A DNA stretch of 36,505 nt, from IMG/VR virus record IMGVR_UViG_3300030419_000880, positions 1 through 36,505 of that record; one strand, written 5' to 3'. Below are positions 14,509 to 24,556 of this stretch, one piece after another; position 1 is the first letter of the stretch, and each line of letters begins with the position of its first letter. The stretch is from a virus. Both the position numbers and the translations under genes were made by a program. The notes beneath the pieces were generated by a model. It did not search any database and had not been told where the DNA came from. It was given only the letters and a program-made list of their open reading frames with translations.

Positions 14509-15721
14509 AACCGCCGAGGGCGATGACTAGTCCAATAGTTGCCGTAGCACTATTATTGACGCTAAGAGAACCATTTACATTTAAATCACCCTCAAAATTA
14601 GAATTACCATGAACTTCAAGAGTCTTTTGAGGATTGGTAGTACCAATTCCAACTAGAATTGTTTGACCACTTCCAACAGGTGATAATGTAGCATCTGCTC
14701 TTTCAAAAACAGTGAATGAAGAGTGAGCAGCACCAACCTGTAATGTATTTAGGGGTACACTAGTTCCTATACCTACATTGGCTTCTGGGAGAGCATGAAC
14801 ATCTCCTTCAAAGGTGGAAATACCTGTAATATTTAGATTTCTACCAGTAATTTCATCATAAGTTATATCTCCAGTTACATCTAAATTTCCACCAACTGTC
14901 AAATTACCACTAACTGTGGCAGCAGCAGAAACTCTTAAATCAACAGTAGTAGTAATTCCCGATACTACAGCTCCCATTAATGAGGTTTCAAAACGCTTTA
15001 CGTTTTTATGATAAAGCTCAACCTGCCCATTTTCTATAAATTTGGCTTGCGTTTGTGTAAGAGCTGCATTAGTAATATTTAATTGACTTGCACCAATACG
15101 AAAAACACCTGTACCAGAATCTACAAGATTACTTTCAGTTCCTGAATGATATATTTGGAGATCTGAACTATCTCCGAACAAAATTTTACCATTATCAGGT
15201 AATCTTACTTCAGCAAAAGTAGATACACCAGTTCTACCAATAGTAGCTCCTGTACCAACAACTAAGTCAGAAGAAAAAGTAGAGATACCAGAAGTAACTT
15301 GTAATCCATTATTAAAATCAGCAGCACCTACAAAAGTTGAAAGTCCAGATATATAAATGTTTCTACCAATTACCTCATCATAAGTAATATCTCCTTTAAC
15401 ATTTAGATTACCATCTATAAAAACATTACTTGCAAATGTAGCAATACCAGTAGCAGTAGTAACACCTGATATAAACAAATCACCAGTGCTAGTAAATCCT
15501 ATCGTAGATCCTGCACTAACTGATAAATTTGTTAATTGTGTATGACCTTTTACTTCTAATTTTCCTGAAGGGAATGCAGTTCCAAATCCAATCCAAGGAA
15601 GACCTGTTGATCCAATTCCTATTGCATTAGATGTTGAAGCAGCAGATACGAAAAAATTCTCCTTACCATCGCTAACATTAACGAAGCGTCCAAATTGTGA
15701 GAGTTCTCTGTTGTATGCCAT
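14507..15721 (-). CDS. Tail fibre protein with DITYDE repeats (404 aa)
   Basis: A modular fibre. Residues 104-130 (NLNVKGDITYDEV then GRNIYISGLSTF) and 279-305 (NLDVTGDITYDEI then GRNLNITGISTF) are two copies of one unit; a third copy lies in the 781-aa fibre gene (15753-18098). Residues about 176-210 carry the module GKILFGDSSDLQIYHSG, also found in the 369-aa fibre. Late VGIGT motifs (316 and 358) end the stalk, and the protein closes with ATATIGLVIALGG. An AGGGGA ribosome site and a late octamer (15741-15748) lie upstream. No receptor-binding tip domain is obvious, so it may be a proximal or linking fibre segment. Confidence 0.8.
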   Translation of the reverse strand: MAYNRELSQFGRFVNVSDGKENFFVSAASTSNAIGIGSTGLPWIGFGTAFPSGKLEVKGHTQLTNLSVSAGSTIGFTSTGDLFISGVTTATGIATFASNVFIDGNLNVKGDITYDEVIGRNIYISGLSTFVGAADFNNGLQVTSGISTFSSDLVVGTGATIGRTGVSTFAEVRLPDNGKILFGDSSDLQIYHSGTESNLVDSGTGVFRIGASQLNITNAALTQTQAKFIENGQVELYHKNVKRFETSLMGAVVSGITTTVDLRVSAAATVSGNLTVGGNLDVTGDITYDEITGRNLNITGISTFEGDVHALPEANVGIGTSVPLNTLQVGAAHSSFTVFERADATLSPVGSGQTILVGIGTTNPQKTLEVHGNSNFEGDLNVNGSLSVNNSATATIGLVIALGG

Positions 15722-15740
15722 GTTTAGTATCCCCTATTGA

Positions 15741-15748
15741 TATTTATT
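15741..15748 (-). promoter_or_regulatory. Late promoter octamer AATAAATA
   Basis: AATAAATA on the minus strand, 20 bp upstream of the ATG at 15721, in the 31-bp gap between two fibre genes. Confidence 0.6.
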
Positions 15749-15752
15749 GTAA

Positions 15753-18098
15753 TCATAATGGCATATACCTCACTACAATCTTCGAATCCGATATCGGAGT
15801 ATCGACAAATGTAAGTGAACTCAGACCGACCACACTATAGTCATCATCTGGAGTTAGAACGGAACCATTGAGGACAACAAAAATGTCATCAACACTTCTT
15901 CCTTCATAAGACAGAACCTCAGTTGTCTGTCCTGTAGAAACAATTTTTTGTGTTTCATATCTAGTAGAACCACTCAAATAAATGGTTCCACCCATACCAG
16001 CAGTTGCACCTGACTGATAACATAACTTATGAGGAGCATTAAACGGAACATCAAAAACTAACGTTGAATCTTCAGTTCCATTACCAGAAACTCCAGGGGT
16101 GAATAGTCCAGTTGCTCCTGTTACTCCTTTACTGCTATGATTCTTAATCCATAATGCTTGAGCACCAATACCATTAAAGAAATGATATCTCTTTCCTTTC
16201 TGTAAAAATAAAGTTGGATTTCTATTTGCTGATGTATCAGTAAATCCTAATCCCGTAAAGCTATAATAAGTATTACTTCCATCCTTAGAAAGAGTCCATT
16301 TAGTTTCGACTGTCTCAGATACATCTCCAAAATAAGTTGTTGCTGACATAATACCAGCAGTTGCAACTCCAACTAATCTACTAGTTCCTGCAACATAGAA
16401 GGAAGTATCACCACCACCAACACTTGCTGATGCTGCATTAGTTCCTACATAAAGATTCTTACTTGTAGAAAGTGCCGAAGCATTCTGGTCAAATTCAACA
16501 CCAGGAACATCTGTTAATCCAGTACCATCACCCCAGAAGGATGCTGCTGTCATACTACCAGCAATAGAAATGACCGATGGGAGTCGAGCATTTAATACTG
16601 TTCCTGTCAAACTTGCAGCACTCACACTACCATCAAAAACTCCACAAGTAAGAGTATTGGTAGCAGGTGCATATTGGAAAGCATTATCATTTAAAGCAGT
16701 ATGAATACCAGTTCCACTCGTAAAGAGTGGGAACATAGGACCGCCAGTATTATCTGACATCACATGGATTTCTGCTGCTGTAGATGCAAGACCTACAACA
16801 TTACCAGTCATAATACCAGAAACGATATTACCTGTTAAATCTCCTATCAAACTTCCAGTCATAATACCAGAAACGATATTACCTGTTAAATCTCCACTAA
16901 ATCCACCAGCAGCAGTTGCAACTCCACTAATATAAAGTTCTCTACCCGAAACTTGATCATATGTTATATCATCTTTTACATATAAATCTCCACCTACCCA
17001 TAAATCTCCACCAGTAGTTACAATTCCAGCAGCACTTGCTAAAGTAGTAATACCAGTAATATTTAAATTACTCGAAGCAGTAATTGCTGCTACACTAATA
17101 TCAGGAGTTCCCGTAAGTCCAGTAGCATCTCCTGTTACATTTCCTACTAATGCTCCACTAAAGGTTTTTGCAGTTATAACTCCAGAAGAAGTAATAAGAT
17201 CTGCAGCAGGAGTAATAGTTAATGCAGCTCCAACTGAAGGTCCAGTAATAGTTACAATTCCTGATACCGCAAGACCACCATTTATTTTAACTTGATTATT
17301 TGCCTCTTCTCCAATTTGACCAACTTCAAAGGGATAAGCTGGAGTGATAGTTCCAATTGCAACTGATTTGGCATCAGTGTATATACCAGCATTTCCTACT
17401 AATTCTTTCCATAATCCTGCTCCTCCTCCACCACCTGTAACAGTAACAGTTACTCCTAATCCTATAGGTGAGAAGGTAGAAACAGATGCACCAACGAAAT
17501 CAATTGTCTTAACAGTTCCTGTTGGTCCTATCTGTATTCCATCATCCTTAACAGTAATACCAGCAGTTGCACCTGCACCTACACTTGCTGCTTGTCCAAG
17601 TGCAACTGCTTCTACTTTTGTTCCTACAATAGCAGGTTCTTTTAATATAAATGTGTTTCCATTCGTTGCAGTAAATTCTGTTGTTTCTAACAGTTTAACA
17701 CCATTAACAAATATATCTAATAATCCAACAGTATATCCACCACTAATTGTGAATGTTGTTTGTCCATCTGTTGCTGTATATACCTGACTACTTCTTGCTG
17801 AAGGTAAAGTATACCACTCTAAACCTGTTCCCGTAGACTTTAATATTTGTCCATTAGCACCAGTTGTTGCACCAACACTTAACCAACCATCAATATAATT
17901 ATTCTTTGAAGTCGAAATACTAACAACATTCGACTCATACCCTTCTATACTTGTACCACCAATACTACCAACAACATCTAAATTATATCTTGCCGTAATA
18001 ATACCAACGCCAACCTCTCTAGTGACATCATTGGCATATATTAAATTTTCCGCAACTTCTAAACCATTACGAACGACAAAATTCTTATTTACTGCCAT
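15753..18098 (-). CDS. Large tail fibre with degenerate cupredoxin-like domain (781 aa)
   Basis: Domains in order: an N-terminal anchor-like region (NKNFVVRNGLEVAENLIYAN, 4-23); the fibre beta domain (QTTFTISGGYTVGLLDIFVN then NGNTFIL, 113-167); a glycine-rich linker (222-227); ISG/ITG stalk repeats with DDITYDQVSGRELYISG (376-392); a 17-residue direct repeat (DLTGNIVSGIMTG); a WGDGTGLTDVPG motif (522-533); a cupredoxin-like domain (about 600-710, with NPTLFLQKGKRYHFFN and APHKLCYQSG then GMGGTIYLSG); and a last beta domain (DIFVVLNGSVLTPDDDYSV). The usual copper-site Cys and His positions are S and T here, while the Met of GMGG (702) remains, so copper binding is doubtful. An AGGGGAG ribosome site and a late octamer lie upstream. 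It probably forms a structural fibre. Confidence 0.8.
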   Translation of the reverse strand: MAVNKNFVVRNGLEVAENLIYANDVTREVGVGIITARYNLDVVGSIGGTSIEGYESNVVSISTSKNNYIDGWLSVGATTGANGQILKSTGTGLEWYTLPSARSSQVYTATDGQTTFTISGGYTVGLLDIFVNGVKLLETTEFTATNGNTFILKEPAIVGTKVEAVALGQAASVGAGATAGITVKDDGIQIGPTGTVKTIDFVGASVSTFSPIGLGVTVTVTGGGGGAGLWKELVGNAGIYTDAKSVAIGTITPAYPFEVGQIGEEANNQVKINGGLAVSGIVTITGPSVGAALTITPAADLITSSGVITAKTFSGALVGNVTGDATGLTGTPDISVAAITASSNLNITGITTLASAAGIVTTGGDLWVGGDLYVKDDITYDQVSGRELYISGVATAAGGFSGDLTGNIVSGIMTGSLIGDLTGNIVSGIMTGNVVGLASTAAEIHVMSDNTGGPMFPLFTSGTGIHTALNDNAFQYAPATNTLTCGVFDGSVSAASLTGTVLNARLPSVISIAGSMTAASFWGDGTGLTDVPGVEFDQNASALSTSKNLYVGTNAASASVGGGDTSFYVAGTSRLVGVATAGIMSATTYFGDVSETVETKWTLSKDGSNTYYSFTGLGFTDTSANRNPTLFLQKGKRYHFFNGIGAQALWIKNHSSKGVTGATGLFTPGVSGNGTEDSTLVFDVPFNAPHKLCYQSGATAGMGGTIYLSGSTRYETQKIVSTGQTTEVLSYEGRSVDDIFVVLNGSVLTPDDDYSVVGLSSLTFVDTPISDSKIVVRYMPL
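16804..16895. repeat. 41-bp direct repeat, two copies 51 bp apart
   Basis: Copies at 16804-16844 and 16855-16895 are identical over 41 bp; the period is 51 bp, exactly 17 codons. They encode the repeated peptide DLTGNIVSGIMTG in the 781-aa fibre. Nucleotide identity in an otherwise diverged repeat protein suggests a recent in-frame duplication and a possible length-variation hotspot. Confidence 0.85.
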
Positions 18099-18135
18099 TG
18101 AGGTTCACTCTCCCCTCTTAATATTTCCTATAATC

Positions 18136-18143
18136 TATTTATC
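18136..18143 (-). promoter_or_regulatory. Late promoter octamer GATAAATA
   Basis: GATAAATA on the minus strand, 38 bp upstream of the ATG at 18098, in the gap after the giant virion gene. Confidence 0.6.
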
Positions 18144-18154
18144 ACATTTAATAA

Positions 18155-21100
18155 TTAGAACAAGACCATAAAGTGGAAGGCATTCGTCTGTAGAATTGGT
18201 GAATATTGGGTGGTTGCATATTTCTGACTCTTATTAATCATATTCATAATCATTGGATCAAGACACACCCATTCAAAACGATTACTATAAGTAGCTGTTA
18301 AATTGAAATAACTGTCTTTATCCTGTTGTGAGGAGAAAAATACAGAATATTTAGTATGTGGAAGATCTCGTTTGAAATATACTGTTCCATATCCTTGAGC
18401 AGTTGTTGTACAATAATCTACATTAGGTGTAGCCCTTATCTTATTCATATTCTTAGGAAAATCTCCAGAAACGTTAGTGAAATAACCAAATTCCCTAACT
18501 CCATAAATTGGATAATCAGCATACTGTGTAGACTCTGGCATTGCTGTATAAAGATTACTCTGTCTGACACCATTAGGCATTCCCAATGTTCCAGTAGTAA
18601 TACCAGAAGCAGGAACATCAGTTAAATTAGAACCATCACCCTTAAACTGAGCAGCAGTTATAACACCAGTAATATTTGCTCCCTCAAATTGACCATGCTG
18701 ACCATAAACTCTCTTAAACGTTCCAATACCTGCAGTAGCAATACCACTTGCACCCAAAGTTAAATTGGATTGTCCAATAATACTTCCACGGAATGTTACA
18801 TCATTACTATCATAAGGATAAGAGAATACACATTCATTAGCACCTGCATTCTTACGATATGCAATAACTGCATCAGCAACTTCTCCAGTAGCAAATGATG
18901 GGTTAAAGTCACCCTCAAATACTAGACCACCACCCCTTTCAGAGTTTCTACCAAGATATAGATAACCCGTTCCAGAGTTTTCACCCATTGCTTCAAATCC
19001 AGCAATGTTAGCATCACCAGCAAGAACAGTAGTTGTTCTATTTGTTTCTCCCGAACTCTCACCAATAGATACATTACCATCAAATCCAGTAGTTCCAATA
19101 ACACCAAATGTAGAAATACCAGCAACAAATAATTGATTTAAGTTAGTACCACCCATTACGGTAATACCTGTTCCTACTGTTAGGAAAGGTCCAGTCGTAT
19201 ATCCTGTACCTGCTGCAGTTCCGTGGAAAGTAACAATACCTGAACTCCAAGTAGGTCCATAAGACGTACTTAGACCCATAAAGGTAGATAATCCAGAAAC
19301 ATAAAGATTGGCAGGGGTTTCTGGGTCTGCAGTAGCAAAGTTAATAGTTGAAATACCACTAGTACTATCAAATGTTCCTGTTACAGATACACCAGCACCT
19401 ACAAACTGAACTAGACTTGATATACCGATAGATCCATCTCCAGTGGCAATACCTACAGTATTCGCAGGAAGTGTCTCAACACCAGCAGGAAGAATACGTC
19501 CAAACTTCTTCCACTCATTACTAGTTGTATAAACCCAACCAACAAAGTCTCCATCAAAAGGAGCAGAATAGTATACTACATCTCCTAAATTTCCTGCTTG
19601 TGTTGGTTTGGATGTTGCAACAGTGAACTTACGTGAAACTGTAGCATTACCTTGTATCTTAAGGTTATCAACTTCAATACCTTGAGAAGAAGTAGATACA
19701 ACTGGTTTGTTGAATAAAACTGGACCATCAAATTGTGATAGTACATTACCATCTGCTCCACCTTCTACACTAAGTGATCTTCTTACATTAACCTGTAATG
19801 GGTCAATAATATCAAATCCACCTTCTCCACTTGATTCCTTAGAAAGTCCCCCAGTGACTGCAGGAATAGGTATACCAAATGTCTCAACCTGACCTGTAGT
19901 AGAGCTAGTTTTCTTATTTCCAAAGTAGAAATTACCACTATCATCCATTCCACTATAGTTGGAAAGACCACCATCTTTTCTAAATGATTGTGAATCTAAT
20001 ACTTGCTGTTCACTAAGTTTAATTGTTTGAACTTGTGGAAGTGAAGTAGAATAATTACCTGGACCAAACCCAACATATTCAAATGTATGTCCTGATGCAC
20101 GAATTAAAGAGTTCCTTCTTAATTCAACAGGATGTGGTTGAATTTTCTTAACTACAGAACCATTAAGGTGTGTTTGACGTAAGGTTCCCATTACTCCACG
20201 GAAAACCTTAATTGGATCGGATCCACCTGTTGGAGGTGTCTGCTTGATTCTTACAATCTCATTATCAATCTTCAGATAATCACCAAGGGTGAATCTATTA
20301 CTATCCTGATTAACAATTGTAATTTCATCAATTGCCAGAGTAGATACTGCAGTAGATAACGTGGTTGTAATACCTGCATATTCAGGAACATTTCTTGTCG
20401 ATGTCTTATCATTATCTATAGTAAGGTTTCCACCTTCTGGTCTAAAGGTAGGAAGATATATACTCAAATCTTCATTCTCATTGAAATCTGGATTTGTAGA
20501 TCCAATACCAACCTTAGCAGTTAAACTTGTAAGTGTAGGTGCAGAATTAGTTAAGAAATAACCATTGAATATCTGTATTTCCTTTTTATTAGCAATTCCA
20601 TTAGCATTCGTAGTTGCAACACCAACAGCACCACCCATATAGAACTTATTACCAGCAATTAAACCATGAGCACCAAGAGTAGTAATAGTAGCAATACCTG
20701 TTGGATAATCATAAGTTAGAGTAGCAACACCAACAACTTGACCAGTCTGAACTATAGTTGCTTCGGCACCGATAGTTGCACCAATACCAGTAGGTTGATT
20801 TGCTTTTGAAGTAGTAGCAGTTCCTGTAAGACCCATCTTAATAGGATCAACAGGTGCAACACTATTTGCTGGTTTAGCAATGAATTTCTTAGGTGCTCCA
20901 ACTTCAACATTTACAATCTCATATAGAGTATTAAATGTCTCGTATGGATAAGGTAAGTTATCAATATCTAAAGAATCACCAGCATTATCATAAATCTCTT
21001 CAACTTTTACAACTGCTTGTGTGAATCCTGTTGTTGTAGCAGTTCCTGCAACAAACATGGTATTACCAATACCATATGCAGAACCACCATCCATTACTTC

Positions 21101-24100
21101 AATTCCTGTTAGGGTTCCACTTCCATTAACAGTAATTCTTGCAGTAGCATTACTTCCACCAGTAGAATTAGCACCACCTACCAATGTAGCATTATAAAGA
21201 GTTCCTGCAGCACCATTACCATATCCAGCTCCAGATTCACTAACACTTAACTTAGTAATACGATTAAGTCCATGATCAATTGAAGTAAAGAAGGTTACTG
21301 CTGTTCCTATAGTCTGAGCAGCTCCCACCCATGAAACTGGAAGACCTTGAATCTCTGAACCAATGAAGTCAGTAATAGCAATACCAACAACAAAATCATC
21401 AATACCTTTCTTCAGTGATTCTCTAGTAATACTCTTCTCTGGATCATTAACATTAGTTTGTCCAACAAACTCACTAAGAGCAAAGGTCTTAGAAGCAGGG
21501 AAATCACTAACAGTTTGGTCTCTATTTACTCTAGGATATAAATTCTTAATTGGTTGAGCAAATCTATCGCTAGTGAAAGGTGCTACTGTAGGACTATTAG
21601 AACTATTAGTAACAGTTAATTGGTAAATACCATCTGATATATTTTCCTTATATTCCTGTAAGGTTTGAGACTGATAGACACTAAATGTTCCACCATAAGT
21701 ATTTCTTCTAAAGTATGGAAGATTAGTATCACGAATACTTGTATCATTACTAAAGGTTCCTGGATCTGTAGTTAGTCCAACACTAAATGTCTTACTATTT
21801 GGAATACTTACAACAGTAAATGCTCCATTAAATCCAGTATTTGCAACACCAGTAGTATTAACATTACTTCTAATATTAAATAACTCAACATCACTTCCTA
21901 CAATCAAATCATGAGGAAGTTCAGTAGTAACAATACCAACATTAGATGCCCAAGATGCACTAGAAACAAAACGGAAATTTCTTAATTCAGAAGAATTAGA
22001 AAGATTTGCAGTGGTTACACTATAATACTTTTCAATTTCTGCATTTGTATCAGCAGTAGAATCTCCTGATGGTTGAAGAACAGAACCTACAAGAGGAGGT
22101 CTTGCATTAACACTATCTTTAGGTATAACATATCTCAATCTATAAATTGTATCTGCAAGGTTTCTATTATCAGGATGTCTCTTTAAGAAAGTTCTTGCAG
22201 TTGAATCTCCAAGAGTTGTAGTACCCATTCCTACTATTGTAGAATGAATATTATTCTCTGTAGAAGCAGCAGAAACATTAATATACCAATTACTTTCACT
22301 ACTATCCCACTGAACAGGGTGTCCAATATCTCCAGACTTCTTATCAGAAACTCTACTCTCAACAGTTAAAACACCACCTTTATTATTAATAGTGATTGGA
22401 TTTAAAGAAACCGCATCATTAAGAGTTTTAGCAACTTTTAATTGTTTATTATTACTAATTCCTGTTACTGCCTCATCAATAGTTGTAATAGCATAGTAAA
22501 CAATATCATTCTCTAATCCATCAGGAATTTCACCCGTATCACTTAAAATTCTAATACTTTCACCATTCTCAAACTGATGACTAGTATCTAATGTAATAAG
22601 ATTACTTACAATACTATTAATACCTACAGCACTACGAACAACATTATATTGTTTCTTAGAACTTACTTCTGCACCAGTAGATGCAGTAGGTGGCATAACA
22701 ATCCTGGCATTAAATTCTGTTGTGATTCCAGCGTTGTCAGTTAAAAATACATTTAAAGTATCATTATTTGCTGCACCAACTCTATATCCTTGTAATAAGT
22801 ATTCAGGTAAGGTAGACTGAGTAGTTTGATTATAAAGATATAATTTAGATGTAGATGCAATACCTACTCCAGTAGCATCACTAGATTTCTTAACATCAAG
22901 AGCATCATACTCAAAAGTTTGAGTTGTTACTTCTAAATTTTTTGGAGGAATAACATGAGAAATATATCCTCTATCATCTTGAGAGAATGCTCTCCTTCTA
23001 TATCCATCTGCAGTTAATGCCTTTGCACCAAAGTTTGAGTTAGAGTTAGTAATACTTAAATCACCACCCTTAGAACTCAAGAAATGAGATGCATATCCAA
23101 TAGCAAAGCAAGAAACTACTTGAATGAATGCATCATTAGTAGCATGAATATGATAATGTGAATATTCAGGTTTATATTGAGATCTAGGATCTGTACTTAA
23201 ATTCTCATTTCCTGATGCTGTTGAATCTTTATAGGTTCCACTTGTAGTGTCATACTTAACGAATGCTTTATTATCTTTCTGCAATGAAATACCCGTATAC
23301 TGGGCACAAACCATTGACTTAAATCCACTTGCTTTATCTCCATCAGCATAGAGACCATTCATACCAAATACTGATCTTAGAGTACAGTTAAAGACATATG
23401 GAGAAGATGAAGTAACTGTATCTTGTGCAATATTTAAAGTTGCATTAGTAATTGTGGGAAGAGGATCTGAAGGAGAATTTTGAACTTGATACTTAATTTG
23501 AGTTGTAGATACAACATCACTAATCACATGATTACCGTCATATCCAGTAACATCTACACCAGCAATTCTAATAGCAGTGTCTGTATCGAGTCCAGGAAGG
23601 ACTTTATCTGTAGTAACAGTAATTTCAGTAGAAGAAACTGTACCATCACCTGCTCTTATACTACTAATTCCAACAGAAGCACCTGTTGATCCAACAATTC
23701 TATATTCATTAACGTTAGTCTGAATATCAATTGCTGCAGATGGATAATCAGGAGAAATATCTCTTCCACTTGCTTGACCATATGCTAGACCAATCTTTTC
23801 ATAATACATGTCCAGATCAGTTCTACTTGTCTTATAAGTCTGGAAGTCATCATCAATAGTTACACCATTAACACCATCAGCAAACTCAAATACAGTTAGT
23901 TTATGATGAGAGAAATTAGGAACAAATTGGTTTGTAGTGTAATCAACATATGCTTTTCCATTTGGATTAGCATCATTAATAGTAAGTTGCCAAAAATAAC
24001 ACCCACCAGTTACACGGAAGAGGGCAGATTTTTCAATCTCATTATTAGTTGGGTTAGGTACATATAAAGGTCTTATCTTTGTCTTTCTTAAATCATATCC

Positions 24101-24526
24101 AACAATAGATACACCACGAGGTATTATTGCTCCACCGAAAACACTATTAAGTTTATAAAGTTGATTATTTGGGTTTGTTAAGTCAAATGAAGTTGTACTA
24201 TCAAATGGTGGAAAATCATTTGATATAGTACCATCTCTTAACCGATAGTTATTAACACCAGACGGTATCCATCCTGGTCTATTATCTACTAAGTGCTCTC
24301 CTGGATACAGAAGAATTGTTGTTTTTTCAAATCTATCATTATCAAGTCCTTTCTGGTAGGAAAACCGTGATGCTTCTATTAATGCCCTTTGAATAGTAAT
24401 GAACGGTCTTGCAAGAGAATTACCCTGATTCTCGATTGCATCCGTCGCATCTACGTCGTTTGGACTTACATAAAGAATGTTCCCACGAGTGTTCTTCAGA
24501 AAGTTATCTAGACGGCTAAGACCCAT
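18155..24526 (-). CDS. Giant virion structural protein (2123 aa)
   Basis: The largest gene in the window. The start GNILYVSPNDVDATDAIEN followed by ARPFITIQRALIEASRF and TTILLYPGEHLVD resembles the first turns of right-handed beta-helix (pectin-lyase-like) proteins. A stretch around residues 380-500 with repeated short strands (AFIQVVSCFAIGYASHFLSS, ITNSNSNFGAKALTADG) supports this. The middle is a long series of beta-rich modules with many GIxT motifs. The C-terminal region carries a YYSAPFDGDFVGWVYTTSNE segment and the FKGDGSNLTDVPASGITTGT motif also seen in the 781-aa fibre, then a unique end. Large homologues of this type occur in T4-like cyanophages as virion structural proteins, probably of the baseplate periphery or long fibres. 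No enzymatic catalytic residues were recognised. Confidence 0.85.
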   Translation of the reverse strand: MGLSRLDNFLKNTRGNILYVSPNDVDATDAIENQGNSLARPFITIQRALIEASRFSYQKGLDNDRFEKTTILLYPGEHLVDNRPGWIPSGVNNYRLRDGTISNDFPPFDSTTSFDLTNPNNQLYKLNSVFGGAIIPRGVSIVGYDLRKTKIRPLYVPNPTNNEIEKSALFRVTGGCYFWQLTINDANPNGKAYVDYTTNQFVPNFSHHKLTVFEFADGVNGVTIDDDFQTYKTSRTDLDMYYEKIGLAYGQASGRDISPDYPSAAIDIQTNVNEYRIVGSTGASVGISSIRAGDGTVSSTEITVTTDKVLPGLDTDTAIRIAGVDVTGYDGNHVISDVVSTTQIKYQVQNSPSDPLPTITNATLNIAQDTVTSSSPYVFNCTLRSVFGMNGLYADGDKASGFKSMVCAQYTGISLQKDNKAFVKYDTTSGTYKDSTASGNENLSTDPRSQYKPEYSHYHIHATNDAFIQVVSCFAIGYASHFLSSKGGDLSITNSNSNFGAKALTADGYRRRAFSQDDRGYISHVIPPKNLEVTTQTFEYDALDVKKSSDATGVGIASTSKLYLYNQTTQSTLPEYLLQGYRVGAANNDTLNVFLTDNAGITTEFNARIVMPPTASTGAEVSSKKQYNVVRSAVGINSIVSNLITLDTSHQFENGESIRILSDTGEIPDGLENDIVYYAITTIDEAVTGISNNKQLKVAKTLNDAVSLNPITINNKGGVLTVESRVSDKKSGDIGHPVQWDSSESNWYINVSAASTENNIHSTIVGMGTTTLGDSTARTFLKRHPDNRNLADTIYRLRYVIPKDSVNARPPLVGSVLQPSGDSTADTNAEIEKYYSVTTANLSNSSELRNFRFVSSASWASNVGIVTTELPHDLIVGSDVELFNIRSNVNTTGVANTGFNGAFTVVSIPNSKTFSVGLTTDPGTFSNDTSIRDTNLPYFRRNTYGGTFSVYQSQTLQEYKENISDGIYQLTVTNSSNSPTVAPFTSDRFAQPIKNLYPRVNRDQTVSDFPASKTFALSEFVGQTNVNDPEKSITRESLKKGIDDFVVGIAITDFIGSEIQGLPVSWVGAAQTIGTAVTFFTSIDHGLNRITKLSVSESGAGYGNGAAGTLYNATLVGGANSTGGSNATARITVNGSGTLTGIEVMDGGSAYGIGNTMFVAGTATTTGFTQAVVKVEEIYDNAGDSLDIDNLPYPYETFNTLYEIVNVEVGAPKKFIAKPANSVAPVDPIKMGLTGTATTSKANQPTGIGATIGAEATIVQTGQVVGVATLTYDYPTGIATITTLGAHGLIAGNKFYMGGAVGVATTNANGIANKKEIQIFNGYFLTNSAPTLTSLTAKVGIGSTNPDFNENEDLSIYLPTFRPEGGNLTIDNDKTSTRNVPEYAGITTTLSTAVSTLAIDEITIVNQDSNRFTLGDYLKIDNEIVRIKQTPPTGGSDPIKVFRGVMGTLRQTHLNGSVVKKIQPHPVELRRNSLIRASGHTFEYVGFGPGNYSTSLPQVQTIKLSEQQVLDSQSFRKDGGLSNYSGMDDSGNFYFGNKKTSSTTGQVETFGIPIPAVTGGLSKESSGEGGFDIIDPLQVNVRRSLSVEGGADGNVLSQFDGPVLFNKPVVSTSSQGIEVDNLKIQGNATVSRKFTVATSKPTQAGNLGDVVYYSAPFDGDFVGWVYTTSNEWKKFGRILPAGVETLPANTVGIATGDGSIGISSLVQFVGAGVSVTGTFDSTSGISTINFATADPETPANLYVSGLSTFMGLSTSYGPTWSSGIVTFHGTAAGTGYTTGPFLTVGTGITVMGGTNLNQLFVAGISTFGVIGTTGFDGNVSIGESSGETNRTTTVLAGDANIAGFEAMGENSGTGYLYLGRNSERGGGLVFEGDFNPSFATGEVADAVIAYRKNAGANECVFSYPYDSNDVTFRGSIIGQSNLTLGASGIATAGIGTFKRVYGQHGQFEGANITGVITAAQFKGDGSNLTDVPASGITTGTLGMPNGVRQSNLYTAMPESTQYADYPIYGVREFGYFTNVSGDFPKNMNKIRATPNVDYCTTTAQGYGTVYFKRDLPHTKYSVFFSSQQDKDSYFNLTATYSNRFEWVCLDPMIMNMINKSQKYATTQYSPILQTNAFHFMVLF

Positions 24527-24556
24527 TTTATTACACTATGAAATTCTATTTAGTTT

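Noticed and set aside
17344-17787. Plus-strand open frame of 147 codons with a proline-rich run
   Set aside because: The proline run is the reverse complement of the glycine-rich linker of the 781-aa fibre.
18922-19128. Leucine/valine-rich minus-strand open frame inside the giant gene
   Set aside because: Out-of-frame shadow of the 2,123-aa gene; other similar leucine-rich frames (19783-19974, 27707-27955, 35076-35267) were rejected for the same reason.
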